This document shows, one piece after another, positions 6,302 through 14,339 of a stretch of DNA of 25,117 nucleotides. Within the stretch, counting starts at the first letter, position 1; each line of letters begins with the position of its first letter. The notes under the pieces were generated by a model that saw nothing but the letters and a program-made list of their open reading frames with translations, made no database searches and was not told the origin of the DNA. Origin of the DNA: Patescibacteria group bacterium (GTDB lineage: Bacteria > Patescibacteria > Paceibacteria > UBA6257 > 2-01-FULL-56-20); the NCBI GenBank assembly GCA_023484365.1, contig JAMDBA010000047.1, positions 1,037 to 26,153 of the forward strand. The letters run 5' to 3'. Position numbers and translations under genes: made by a program.

Positions 6302-6435
6302 TAAGATGATTTATTACTATTTAGCTAAATCAATAAAGTACGCCAGTTTATATGTCCGTAAATTCAGTCGTAATTTATATTGCAACTTGCGCGATAAAAG
6401 CAGGCGTCGGATAAATAGAATCATAAATAAATAAA

Positions 6436-8421
6436 ATGAAATTTTCTTACGCTTTAATAAAACAACTCCTGCCAAAGGTTCCGCCTCAAGCGAAGCTTAT
6501 TCAAGAACTTAATTTAAAATCTTTTGAGGCTGAAGGCGGTGGAAAAAATTTAGAAATCGCAGTTTCGCCTAACCGTTTTTCAGACGCCGCTTCCCATTGG
6601 GGAATAGCCAAAGAAGCCGCTGCCGTTTTTGACTTGAAAATACCGCCGCTAAAATCAGAGATAATTAATCCGCCTTCCGGAAAAGGATTTCTAAAAATCA
6701 GCGTTAAAGACCCCTCTCTTTGTTCTAGATACGAAGCGCGGTATTTTGAAATTAACGAAAAAGCTTTCCGTCCTTTAAATAAAAAAATAAAAGGCTTTCT
6801 TGCTGATTGCGGGATTAATTCCATTAATCCGGTAGTAGACGCAATGAATTACGTTATGATTGAAGTCGGCCAGCCGCTTCATGCTTTTGACGCCGATAAA
6901 CTTGAGAAAAACAGCAGGGGAGGATGCGAAATAGTTGTCCGTCGCGCCAAAAATAAGGAAAAAATAAAAACCTTAGACAACCAGAATATAAATCTTGATG
7001 AAGAAGCGCTGGCTATCGCCGACCTTAAAAAACCATTGGCTATCGCCGGTATTAAAGGAGGAAAGGAAGCGGAAATAACCGCCAAGACAAAAAGGATTGT
7101 CGTGGAAGCGGCTAATTTTGACGGAGCCAATATTTTTAAAACGTCAAAAAGAATACGTCTTCAGACCGATGCGTCTTTGAGGTTTGCCCATAACTTAAGT
7201 CCCGATCTGGCCGGTTTAGGGATGGATCGCGTTACGATTCTGCTTAAAGAAATGGGCGTTAAGTTAGTTGATTCGGCCAGTTTCTATCCAAAGCCGGTCA
7301 GTCGCGAGCTGATTGAGTTTAATGTTGAAAAATTAAGAAAATTTATTGGCGTAGATTTAGGGCCGCCTGCTGTTATAAAATATCTGGAGCGTCTGGGATT
7401 TACAATAAAGACGATAAGCAAAAAAACGCCCGGAGTGTTTCTGGTTGAGCCGCCGGTTTTAAGGACGGATATTTCTAATTTCGCCGACTTAGCAGAGGAA
7501 GTTGCCAGGTTGTACGGTTATAACTCGCTTCGCGCCGCTCCTCCTGTTGTCCAACTTGGTTCCGCTAAAGAGGATGATATTGTTATGTTTAAGGAAGAAA
7601 TCAGGAGAATATTAACAGGGCTTAGCATTGATGAAATTTATAATTATTCATTTATATCAAAAAAGGAGGCGATTAGCGTAATGCCGGAAAAAGTCCTGGA
7701 ATTTCTAAAAAATCCTATCAGCGAGCAGTTTGAAGTTCTGCGGCCGGAACTAAAACCAGGGCTTGTTAAAAATTTTGAAGATAATTCAAGATTTTTTGAG
7801 CGTTTCCAAAGTTTTGAAATAGGGAAAGTTTTTTACGCGGGCACGGGTGGCTCTTTGGCGGAAAAATGGAATTTAGGCATTGTTCTAGCCGCAAAAAAAG
7901 AAAACCGCTTTTTGGAGCTTAAAGGGATAATTGATGAGCTTTTTAAGAAAATAGGGATAATTGATTATTTTTTTAATGAAACTCCGAATGGATTAAGGAT
8001 TGAAGCCGACGGCTTGGTTTTGGGAGAATTGATAAATATTTCGGGCGGAAAAGGGTTTTTGGCGGCAACAGCCGAAATTGAAGATTTAGAAAGGCTGATG
8101 AATTTAATGGAGGGCGAAAAAGAATTTGAGCCGTTTCCTAAATATCCGGCAATCATAAGAGATTTGTCGTTTTTGATTGACAAGCAGTTCAGGATAGGCA
8201 ATATATTAATGGATATTTCAGAATATGATCTTAGTAATATAGAAAACGTTGATTTGATTGATGAGTATACCGATGAAGATATGAAGGAAGATATGCGGAG
8301 CCTAACTTTTCGTTTAGTGTTCCGTTCCGACAGCAGAACTTTATCAGATAAAGAAGTTGACGAAAAAATCAGCGGAATCAAAAAAATACTTGAAGAAAAA
8401 TACGGAGTAATTTTCAGGTAG
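6436..8421 (+). CDS. pheT: Phenylalanine-tRNA ligase beta subunit, short form
   Basis: The 661-aa protein has the N-terminal segment MKFSYALIKQLLP. It then passes within about 40 residues to the conserved SPNRFSDAASHWGIAKE. B3/B4 (roughly 90-240, editing and tRNA contacts), B5 (roughly 275-350), the catalytic-like core and the C-terminal FDX-ACB anticodon-binding domain (about 565-661) follow. The EMAP/OB-fold tRNA-binding domain that normally sits between residues 40 and 150 is missing, which explains the length of 661 rather than about 800. This is a clean domain absence, not a frameshift. No Shine-Dalgarno sequence precedes the ATG. It acts with PheS upstream. Confidence 0.96.
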   Translation: MKFSYALIKQLLPKVPPQAKLIQELNLKSFEAEGGGKNLEIAVSPNRFSDAASHWGIAKEAAAVFDLKIPPLKSEIINPPSGKGFLKISVKDPSLCSRYEARYFEINEKAFRPLNKKIKGFLADCGINSINPVVDAMNYVMIEVGQPLHAFDADKLEKNSRGGCEIVVRRAKNKEKIKTLDNQNINLDEEALAIADLKKPLAIAGIKGGKEAEITAKTKRIVVEAANFDGANIFKTSKRIRLQTDASLRFAHNLSPDLAGLGMDRVTILLKEMGVKLVDSASFYPKPVSRELIEFNVEKLRKFIGVDLGPPAVIKYLERLGFTIKTISKKTPGVFLVEPPVLRTDISNFADLAEEVARLYGYNSLRAAPPVVQLGSAKEDDIVMFKEEIRRILTGLSIDEIYNYSFISKKEAISVMPEKVLEFLKNPISEQFEVLRPELKPGLVKNFEDNSRFFERFQSFEIGKVFYAGTGGSLAEKWNLGIVLAAKKENRFLELKGIIDELFKKIGIIDYFFNETPNGLRIEADGLVLGELINISGGKGFLAATAEIEDLERLMNLMEGEKEFEPFPKYPAIIRDLSFLIDKQFRIGNILMDISEYDLSNIENVDLIDEYTDEDMKEDMRSLTFRLVFRSDSRTLSDKEVDEKISGIKKILEEKYGVIFR

Positions 8422-8569
8422 CCGGCATTTAATTTTCGTAATCCGTGATATAATAAGAGTGTGAGCCCCTTCAGAAAATTAAAAAACGTGATAATATTAA
8501 AATCAAACGACGAGAATATATTACAAACATTCTCAAGCCAAAAAGATAGCAGCTTTATTTTTTAACTAA

Positions 8570-9061
8570 ATGAAGAAAAATATTTATATTCTAATAATTA
8601 TTTTGATAATCGCCGTGGCCGTGGCTGTTCTTTGGTCGGTTTTCGGTTCTGCCAATAAAGTTGCCGCGCCCACTTCCAAGATTCAGAATTCTTCAACATC
8701 CCAATCGGCGGCTTTTGCTCCATCGGCTTATTTCAACGAAACAACCAGCGCGAGTTTAGGTGTTTACTTAACCGACGCCAAAGGCATGACTCTTTATACT
8801 TTTACTCATGATTCGCCAAATATTAGCAACTGCACCGGCGTGTGTTTGAGTAAGTGGTCGCCGTATGGTCCAGGCATAAGAGCCGGCGGGATCGTGAATC
8901 TTCCGATGCTTCCGGAAAACGTCGGTACGATTAAAGGCAATAACGGCATGATTCAATTTACCTGGAAAAATATGCCTCTTTATTATTACTATCAGGATAA
9001 AAATGCGGGAGATACTTTCGGAGAAGGTGTTTTGGGCGCCTGGTATGTCGTAAAAATTTAA
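8570..9061 (+). CDS. Membrane-anchored protein with PF03640-type secreted repeats
   Basis: The 163-aa protein starts with MKKN and a hydrophobic helix (about 5-27), then a Ser/Ala/Thr-rich linker (30-58). Two units typical of the 'secreted repeat of unknown function' family (Lipoprotein_15, PF03640) follow. The first is YLTDAKGMTLYTFTHD, a Cys pair (SNCTGVC) and KWSP; the second is the MPLYYYYQDKNAGDTFGEG block. There is no lipobox cysteine, so it is probably anchored by an uncleaved helix and faces outward. The function of the family is unknown; the paired cysteines suggest a disulphide or metal/haem-related site. It has its own upstream spacer of 148 bp with TATAAT at 8449-8454. Confidence 0.85.
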   Translation: MKKNIYILIIILIIAVAVAVLWSVFGSANKVAAPTSKIQNSSTSQSAAFAPSAYFNETTSASLGVYLTDAKGMTLYTFTHDSPNISNCTGVCLSKWSPYGPGIRAGGIVNLPMLPENVGTIKGNNGMIQFTWKNMPLYYYYQDKNAGDTFGEGVLGAWYVVKI

Positions 9062-9187
9062 CAGCCATTATTTAATCAGTTTTATTGGTCAATATATTTA
9101 TTAAGCGTTGGCGCGCTTTTATTTATCATTGTTTATGTTATATTAAACTTAGCGATTTTTGAAATAAGACAAGTGTTCGCAAACTAT

Positions 9188-9202
9188 ACGAGAGCTTCTC
9201 GT
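9188..9202 (+). promoter_or_regulatory. Leader hairpin before the secreted beta-rich protein
   Basis: A perfect 6-bp stem, ACGAGA (9188-9193) and TCTCGT (9197-9202), with a 3-base GCT loop lies 18 bases before the Shine-Dalgarno site. Flanking CGCAA and TTGCG can pair outside it. It may affect RNA stability or translation, but the stem is short. Confidence 0.35.
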
Positions 9203-9220
9203 TATATTGGTTGCGGCAAA

Positions 9221-9225
9221 AGGAG
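9221..9225 (+). promoter_or_regulatory. Shine-Dalgarno site that fixes the start at 9232
   Basis: AGGAG with a 6-base gap to ATG at 9232. An in-frame ATG at 9211 lies upstream of this site and has no such sequence, so 9232 is preferred. Confidence 0.8.
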
Positions 9226-9231
9226 AGTAAA

Positions 9232-9954
9232 ATGAAAGTAAAAATGCTGCTTTTGGCTGTTTTGATTCTAGCGATTCCGGTTGTGGCTCGTGCTTCTAAT
9301 TGGAGTTTTGTAAGTAACGGCAAGGAAAGTCTGGGATTTACTTATTATCCCACGAAAGATATGCCCAATATCGGTTGGGAAGCGGATAACGGCGGATACA
9401 TAAGATTCGTCCAGTATAAAAATTTTTATCTTGGTTTTAAAGGCGATATTAGGGTTATCTCCCGGGATAGACCGTTCGGAGTTGACTTTGATACGATCAA
9501 TTTCAATCTGGTGCCTTTTGTCGGCTACGCCATAAATGATAATCAGGAAATAAATTTCGGCTGGTATTATTGGAGCGAGCATTTTTACCATAACCGTCCG
9601 GTGGGAAACATCAATATGGCGAATTTAACGTATGACAAACTTGCCGTAAAAGGTTCTCCCGACGAGATACATTTTATGTTTGCCGATTGTATGGCTTATA
9701 ATAATTATCCTTTGACTTGGCTGACGGAGCTGTCTTATGGAAGGACCTTTGTAAGCGATTATATTGAGCCGGTAATGTCATTGGATTTTTACAGATATAA
9801 TCGCCGGTATATGGAGCTGTATGATATAGCTTTTAAGTTTCGTCCCGCGAAAAACAATTCGGTTGCCTTGTCTGTAGGATATAAATTCGGCGACGCGCCG
9901 ATTATCTTATTCCAGCCGAAGGGAATTTATCTTGGTCTGATATTGAATTGGTAG
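9232..9954 (+). CDS. Secreted beta-rich protein of unknown function
   Basis: I do not recognise the family. From the 9232 start the protein is 240 aa, with a signal peptide of about 22 residues (MKVKMLLLAVLILAIPVVARA, cleavage after ARA). The mature part alternates polar and aromatic residues in many short strands, such as YIRFVQYKNFYLGFKGDIRV, FNLVPFVGYAI and INFGWYYW. It ends with GIYLGLILNW. This is the look of an outer-membrane beta-barrel, yet a bacterium of this type is expected to have one membrane. It could instead be a soluble beta-sandwich or barrel attached to the cell surface. It has a strong Shine-Dalgarno site, a structured leader and its own terminator. Confidence 0.7.
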   Translation: MKVKMLLLAVLILAIPVVARASNWSFVSNGKESLGFTYYPTKDMPNIGWEADNGGYIRFVQYKNFYLGFKGDIRVISRDRPFGVDFDTINFNLVPFVGYAINDNQEINFGWYYWSEHFYHNRPVGNINMANLTYDKLAVKGSPDEIHFMFADCMAYNNYPLTWLTELSYGRTFVSDYIEPVMSLDFYRYNRRYMELYDIAFKFRPAKNNSVALSVGYKFGDAPIILFQPKGIYLGLILNW

Positions 9955-9961
9955 CTTATCC

Positions 9962-9988
9962 GCTCCCGACTAACGTCGGGAGCTTTTT
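9962..9988 (+). terminator. Rho-independent terminator after the secreted beta-rich protein
   Basis: A perfect 9-bp stem (9962-9970/9975-9983) with loop TAAC is followed by five T residues. It lies 10 bases from the stop of the convergent glycosyltransferase gene but has no T-tract on the minus strand. Confidence 0.92.
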
Positions 9989-9997
9989 ATTGCGATC

Positions 9998-11113
9998 CTA
10001 CTCTTTTATCGCTATTATTCTTTCCGCTTCCCGCGCCAGTTTCAAAATTTCATTTCTAAACTTTTTTTCGGAAAATCTTTCGGCAATTTCAGCTATTTTC
10101 GCCCGGTCGAATTTTTGGCTTTCAAAACGGCGGATGGCGTCAGTAAGGCTTTCGGGATTTTGGTTCGCGAATAAAATGCCGGTTTCCCCGTCTTTGACGA
10201 TTTCTAAAGATCCGCCGGCATTATAGGCGATAACCGGCAGGCCGCAGCTTTGGGCTTCGGCGGCTACTAGGCCAAAATCTTCAATCTGCGGGAAAATTAA
10301 AGCTCTGGCTTGGTTATAAAATTCCTTTAATTGATTTTCGTCATTAATATAACCGAGAAATTCGGTATTAGGCGACGTATTTAATTTTTTAAGATTTTCC
10401 AGCTCAGGTCCGTTGCCGATTATTTTTAAGGGCAATTTTAAATCATTGAAAGATTTAATAATAAGGTCAAATTTTTTATAGTGGAGCATTCTACCTACGG
10501 CAAGGAAATAATCTTTTTTTTCGGATTGTGGGCTGAAATTAAAAATATTTTGGTCAACGGGCGGGTAAACAACCAAGGCTTCGCGGCCATAAAATATTTT
10601 TATTTTATTAGCGATAAACCGGGAGTTGGCGATTAATATATCCGGTTTTTGAGCGGCTTCAAAATCCCAGTTCTGAAGGTAATTTATAAATTTTTTAAAA
10701 ATCGGCTGTATAGCCTTGTTTTTTATGAATCCGAATTTTGATGTTAAATAATTTTCTTCCCAGGCATATCTTAAAGGCGTGTGACAATAAGCAATATGGA
10801 ATTGGCTTTTGGAATTAAATCCTTTGGCGAAGCCGGCGCTATCGGAGATGATTAAATCGCCGCTTTTTATTTTTATAAGCGACGAAGCTAAGGGCATCAG
10901 CGGTATAAATAAGCGATGATGGCTTTTGGAAAAAGGAATGTAGTTTAAAAATCCGGTTCTTTTCATTCTTCCCCTAAAAATCCAATTGGTTCTTTTGTTG
11001 TCGTAAAGCAGAGTATAAATCTTGGCATCGGGGAAAATATTCGTAAGCGACTTTAAAACGCGCTCGGCGCCGCCAAGCTGATTTAAATAATCATGAGCTA
11101 AAACAACTTTCAT
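9998..11113 (-). CDS. Glycosyltransferase family 4 (GT-B fold)
   Basis: The 371-aa protein has the GT-B two-domain layout. The N-terminal acceptor domain begins MKVVLAHDYL with the GGAERVL glycine motif. The C-terminal Glycos_transf_1 domain has VGRMLHYKKFDLII and the nucleotide-sugar site near residues 272-312 (FPQIEDFGLVAAEAQ... GGSLEIV), including the E-x7-E pair. It most resembles mannosyl/glucosyl transferases of the WbaZ type, which build surface polysaccharide, but the sugar is not known. It stands alone on the minus strand, so its transferase partners lie elsewhere. Its ATG coincides with the outer base of a 14-bp inverted repeat. Confidence 0.88.
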   Translation of the reverse strand: MKVVLAHDYLNQLGGAERVLKSLTNIFPDAKIYTLLYDNKRTNWIFRGRMKRTGFLNYIPFSKSHHRLFIPLMPLASSLIKIKSGDLIISDSAGFAKGFNSKSQFHIAYCHTPLRYAWEENYLTSKFGFIKNKAIQPIFKKFINYLQNWDFEAAQKPDILIANSRFIANKIKIFYGREALVVYPPVDQNIFNFSPQSEKKDYFLAVGRMLHYKKFDLIIKSFNDLKLPLKIIGNGPELENLKKLNTSPNTEFLGYINDENQLKEFYNQARALIFPQIEDFGLVAAEAQSCGLPVIAYNAGGSLEIVKDGETGILFANQNPESLTDAIRRFESQKFDRAKIAEIAERFSEKKFRNEILKLAREAERIIAIKE

Positions 11114-11218
11114 CCCGTTAGAAATTTAACAATCATCGGCTTTTTAGAAATATTTGCTTTTTGGCTATAATACATAATTTTTTTAAATAAAATTAGGCTT
11201 TTAGATTTCTAACGGGAT
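11113..11218. repeat. 14-bp inverted repeat spanning the start of the glycosyltransferase
   Basis: ATCCCGTTAGAAAT (11113-11126) and its exact reverse complement (11205-11218) enclose 78 A+T-rich bases. TATAAT occurs inside at 11166-11171 on the plus strand. Both outer ends are flanked by TC. The shape fits a small terminal-inverted-repeat element, a long-range RNA stem, or two opposed binding sites. Confidence 0.7.
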
Positions 11219-11266
11219 TCATCAATATTGTTTATATCATTTATTAACATCTATTTCCATCGCGCG

Positions 11267-11295
11267 TTGACTGACCGAGATGTATTTTTTATTGT
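11267..11295 (+). promoter_or_regulatory. Putative leaderless promoter of the 89-aa membrane protein
   Basis: TTGACT (11267-11272, 5/6), 17 bases, TATTGT (11290-11295, 4/6), then 7 bases to the ATG at 11303. No Shine-Dalgarno sequence. Confidence 0.5.
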
Positions 11296-11302
11296 TTAAT
11301 TA

Positions 11303-11572
11303 ATGAAAATAAAATTATTAGCAGTCGTCGCGGCTTTATTGGCGCTGACCGTTATTGGATTTTGGGTGTATCAGATTTTAATTTTGCGGAAAGCGCATAG
11401 TGCGTTTGATAATTATTACGCTTTTAGAGGCTGCGCTCAATTATTAAGCAAAACCGATAGTTATGGCCTTTGCCGGCTCAGCTCCGGACAAATCATAAAG
11501 ATCGTTGAGTTTCGCAATGGATGGTATTTGGACGGCGATTTTCCGCGGTGCTTGTTCGGCGTTTGTTTATAA
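11303..11572 (+). CDS. Small single-pass membrane protein of unknown function
   Basis: The 89-aa protein has an N-terminal hydrophobic helix (about 4-28) followed by an outward-facing domain of about 60 residues. That domain contains four cysteines (in RGCAQ, YGLCRL and RCLFGVC), which could form two disulphides. The LSKTDSYG and QIIKIVEFRNGWYLDGDFP segments read as a small beta domain. I cannot assign a family. It is separated by 97 bp from the next gene and may be monocistronic. Confidence 0.65.
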   Translation: MKIKLLAVVAALLALTVIGFWVYQILILRKAHSAFDNYYAFRGCAQLLSKTDSYGLCRLSSGQIIKIVEFRNGWYLDGDFPRCLFGVCL

Positions 11573-11657
11573 ATAAAGATTAATAAGATTAGCGCAGCTG
11601 CTGCGTGATAATAGGTTAAAATCTAAAAATGCCCTTCAATAAGAGCTGATTTTAGAT

Positions 11658-11663
11658 TATAAT
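11658..11663 (+). promoter_or_regulatory. -10 box placed for a leaderless GTG start
   Basis: A perfect TATAAT ends 6 bases before the GTG at 11670. The -35 at 17 bases is poor (TTCAAT). A 9-bp inverted repeat (11620-11628/11650-11658) overlaps its first base and could control access. Confidence 0.5.
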
Positions 11664-11669
11664 TATCAG

Positions 11670-12980
11670 GTGAAAACGCTTTCTAAAATAATTATTTCCG
11701 TAGCTGGCGCGGCGGCGATTTTTTTCTTTATCAGCTTTTCAAACCACTTAAGTCTCTCTTCTCCGGCTAATATTGCTTCAAACGCGATAAATGGCATTAG
11801 TCAGATTTTAAAAGGGCAGGGCAGCGTTGCCAGCTCAACAGATGAAACGGGCGATATCGGCAACCAACAGCCGTTAGCCGATCCGCCGACGGTTTTAAAA
11901 GGCGTTTACTCAACCGGCTGGTCGGCCGGATCCGCCCGCTCAATTAATTACCTTGTTAATTTTATTAAACAGTCAGGTTTTAATGCTATCGTTATTGATA
12001 TAAAAGATTATTCCGGCTACTTATCTTACAGAATAAACGAGCCGGATTTTAATGCCGACGGCGCCAATAATCAGATAAAAATCGCCCAAATCAACAGGCT
12101 TATTAAGGCCCTTCATGATCAAAATATTTATGTTATCGGCAGGATAACGGTTTTTCAGGACCCGGTTTTAGCTAAAGCTCATCCCGAATGGGCGTTATAT
12201 AATAAAACTACCGGCGCGACATGGCTTGATGATAATAAACTTGCCTGGATGGATCCGGCATCGCAGGAAGTTTGGAATTATAATGTTGAGATTGCTAAAG
12301 ACGCATTGAGCCGCGGTTTTGACGAGATTAATTTTGATTACGTCCGGTTTGCTTCCGACGGCGATTTGAATAATATAAGCTACCCTTTTTGGAACGGCAA
12401 AACGCCTAAAGCTGAAATTATAAAGGATTTTTTTGCTTACTTGAGGAAAGAGTTGCCCGACGCCCGGCTGTCAGCCGATCTTTTTGGCTTAACAACTATT
12501 AATCATGACGATTTAGGCATCGGGCAGATAATTGAAAACGCCTTTCCGTATTTCAATTACATTGATCCGATGGTTTACCCTTCGCATTACGCCTCGGGAT
12601 TTTTAGGTTATAAAAATCCGGCGCTTTATCCCTACGAAGTTATTAGATATTCTCTTGATCATGCTTTGGCGCGATTAAAAGAATACGAAATAAAAGAAGC
12701 AGATTCTACTTCTTCAACCTCAACCCCGTCAAATAATTTGCCGCAAGAGAAAATTCCTCAGGAATATTCAACGGGGTCAACGCCGATTAGGGCGAAAATA
12801 AGACCTTGGCTGCAGGATTTTAATTTGGGCGCAACTTATGACGCTTCTATGGTCTCTAAGGAAGTTAACGCCGTAAAAGATACTTTCGCCACCAGCTCTG
12901 ATGATTTCGGAGGTTTTTTGATGTGGAGTCCGTCAAATATTTATACTCAGGGCGTATTTAATAATTCAACTTCAAATTAA
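11670..12980 (+). CDS. Secreted DUF4015-type putative glycoside hydrolase
   Basis: The 436-aa protein starts at GTG. It has a hydrophobic anchor (about 7-24), a Ser/Asn/Gln-rich linker to residue 72, and a TIM-barrel-like domain from LKGVYSTGWSAG (77) to about 345. Motifs typical of the DUF4015 (PF13200) family are visible: VIDIKDYSGYLSY near 108-120, INFDYVRFASDG near 230, and IDPMVYPSHYA near 299. The Asp residues in IDIKD and NFDYVRF are the likely catalytic candidates. A low-complexity Ser/Thr/Pro insert (about 347-370) separates it from a final strand-helix unit. It is probably a cell-wall or polysaccharide-acting enzyme outside the membrane. It heads the run scpA-scpB-dac-mraY; only one base separates it from scpA. 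Confidence 0.82.
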   Translation: MKTLSKIIISVAGAAAIFFFISFSNHLSLSSPANIASNAINGISQILKGQGSVASSTDETGDIGNQQPLADPPTVLKGVYSTGWSAGSARSINYLVNFIKQSGFNAIVIDIKDYSGYLSYRINEPDFNADGANNQIKIAQINRLIKALHDQNIYVIGRITVFQDPVLAKAHPEWALYNKTTGATWLDDNKLAWMDPASQEVWNYNVEIAKDALSRGFDEINFDYVRFASDGDLNNISYPFWNGKTPKAEIIKDFFAYLRKELPDARLSADLFGLTTINHDDLGIGQIIENAFPYFNYIDPMVYPSHYASGFLGYKNPALYPYEVIRYSLDHALARLKEYEIKEADSTSSTSTPSNNLPQEKIPQEYSTGSTPIRAKIRPWLQDFNLGATYDASMVSKEVNAVKDTFATSSDDFGGFLMWSPSNIYTQGVFNNSTSN

Positions 12981-12981
12981 T

Positions 12982-13692
12982 ATGTATGAGCTGAGAACAG
13001 AAAAATTTAACGGGCCATTGGAAAAACTTCTGGAACTGATAGAAGAGCGGAAGCTGGAAATAGCCGAAATAAGCCTGGCGGAGATAACAGGCGATTTCTT
13101 GGCTTACATTCAGCGACTACAGGAAATTGGCATGCCTGATCTAGCTGATTTTATAGTTGTTGCCGGCAGGCTGCTTTTAATAAAATCAAAATCAATTTTG
13201 CCGAATATGGTTTTAAGTCAGGAAGAAGAAGGCGAAATTAAAGATTTAGAAAAGAGGCTTTTATTCTATCGGGAATTCCGCAAGGCGAGGCAATCAATCA
13301 GCAAACTTTGGCAAAACGGCGAACCGTTAGTCGGCCGGCCTTATTTTTTAAATCATTTAAGCGACATCAAAGTTTTTTACCCGGCTAAAAATATGGGGCT
13401 GGATTCTTTAAATTTAGCCATTGTTGATATATTTAAAGACTTTGAGAAGATTATAGGCGAGAAAGTCGTCGTTAAGGACAAAATAATATCTCTTGAGGAA
13501 AAAATAAAAGAAGTTTTAAGGCGGCTAGAGGGAATTGAAAAAGAAGATTTTAATAATTTAGTAAAATCCAAATCACGTTTGGAAATCATTGTTTTATTTT
13601 TGGCGATTTTACATTTAGCGCGAGAAAGGCTTGTCTCTCTTGAACAAACAGATTCTTTTTCTAATATTATTGTTAAGCCCAACAAAGCTTAA
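12982..13692 (+). CDS. scpA: Segregation and condensation protein A
   Basis: ScpA is the kleisin that bridges the heads of the SMC dimer in the chromosome condensin. The 236-aa protein has the conserved start ELRTEKFNGPLEKLLELIEE, the helix ISLAEITGDFLAYIQ, and the DLADFIVVAGRLLLIKSKSILP motif near residues 50-72. The C-terminal winged-helix part (about 165-236) ends in a conserved FLAILHLARERLVSLEQ stretch. It is immediately followed by scpB, its usual partner. It begins one base after the stop of the upstream gene without a Shine-Dalgarno sequence. Confidence 0.95.
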   Translation: MYELRTEKFNGPLEKLLELIEERKLEIAEISLAEITGDFLAYIQRLQEIGMPDLADFIVVAGRLLLIKSKSILPNMVLSQEEEGEIKDLEKRLLFYREFRKARQSISKLWQNGEPLVGRPYFLNHLSDIKVFYPAKNMGLDSLNLAIVDIFKDFEKIIGEKVVVKDKIISLEEKIKEVLRRLEGIEKEDFNNLVKSKSRLEIIVLFLAILHLARERLVSLEQTDSFSNIIVKPNKA

Positions 13693-13718
13693 GGTTCATT
13701 GGGCAAGAATATAAAATT

Positions 13719-14339
13719 ATGGACAATCAAAATAAAAATTTAGCGGCGCTTGAGGCGATTTTATTCGCTCACGGCGAGCCAATTACTAAAAATAAAATAA
13801 GCTCGCTTTTAGGCGTTAAGGTTGGCGAAGTTTCTGAATTGATTAAGGCGCTTGAGGAATTGCTTGAAAAAGAAGAAAGAGGGTTATGTTTAATTATTTC
13901 GGAGGATAAGATTCAGATGGTCACAAAGCCGGCTTTTGGCAATATGCTGGAGTCGTTTATCAAAGAAGAGCTGAACGAAAATCTTACGCCTGCCGCGCTG
14001 GAAACTCTTTCTTTGGTTGCTTATTTTGAACCAATCTCGCGCGTTAAAATTGATTATCTGCGGGGCGTTAATTCAAGCTTTATTTTGAGGAATCTGATGA
14101 TAAGAGGATTGGTTGAACGATCCGCCGATTCCAGGTTTGCCAATACATTTTTATATAGCACGACTTTTGATTTTAAAAAACACTTAGGCATAAATAAAAA
14201 GGAAAATTTGCCCGATTTTCAAAAATTCCAGGAATTACTTAAAAAATTTGAAGAAAGCGATTTTGCCGCCGAAAAAGAAACTGTGATTCCGACGTCGGAA
14301 AATATCGCTTCAATCGCCGAAAATCAAAATGAAGGATAA
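13719..14339 (+). CDS. scpB: Segregation and condensation protein B
   Basis: ScpB dimers bind ScpA in the SMC-ScpAB complex. The 206-aa protein has two winged-helix units: AALEAILFAHGEPITKNKISSLLG (residues 9-32) and the second around LTPAALETLSLVAYFEPISRVKIDYLRGVNS (about 91-121). The C-terminal 40 residues are acidic and probably disordered. The last codons overlap the start of the carboxypeptidase gene by 11 bp in another frame, which couples a chromosome gene to a cell-wall gene. Confidence 0.95.
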   Translation: MDNQNKNLAALEAILFAHGEPITKNKISSLLGVKVGEVSELIKALEELLEKEERGLCLIISEDKIQMVTKPAFGNMLESFIKEELNENLTPAALETLSLVAYFEPISRVKIDYLRGVNSSFILRNLMIRGLVERSADSRFANTFLYSTTFDFKKHLGINKKENLPDFQKFQELLKKFEESDFAAEKETVIPTSENIASIAENQNEG

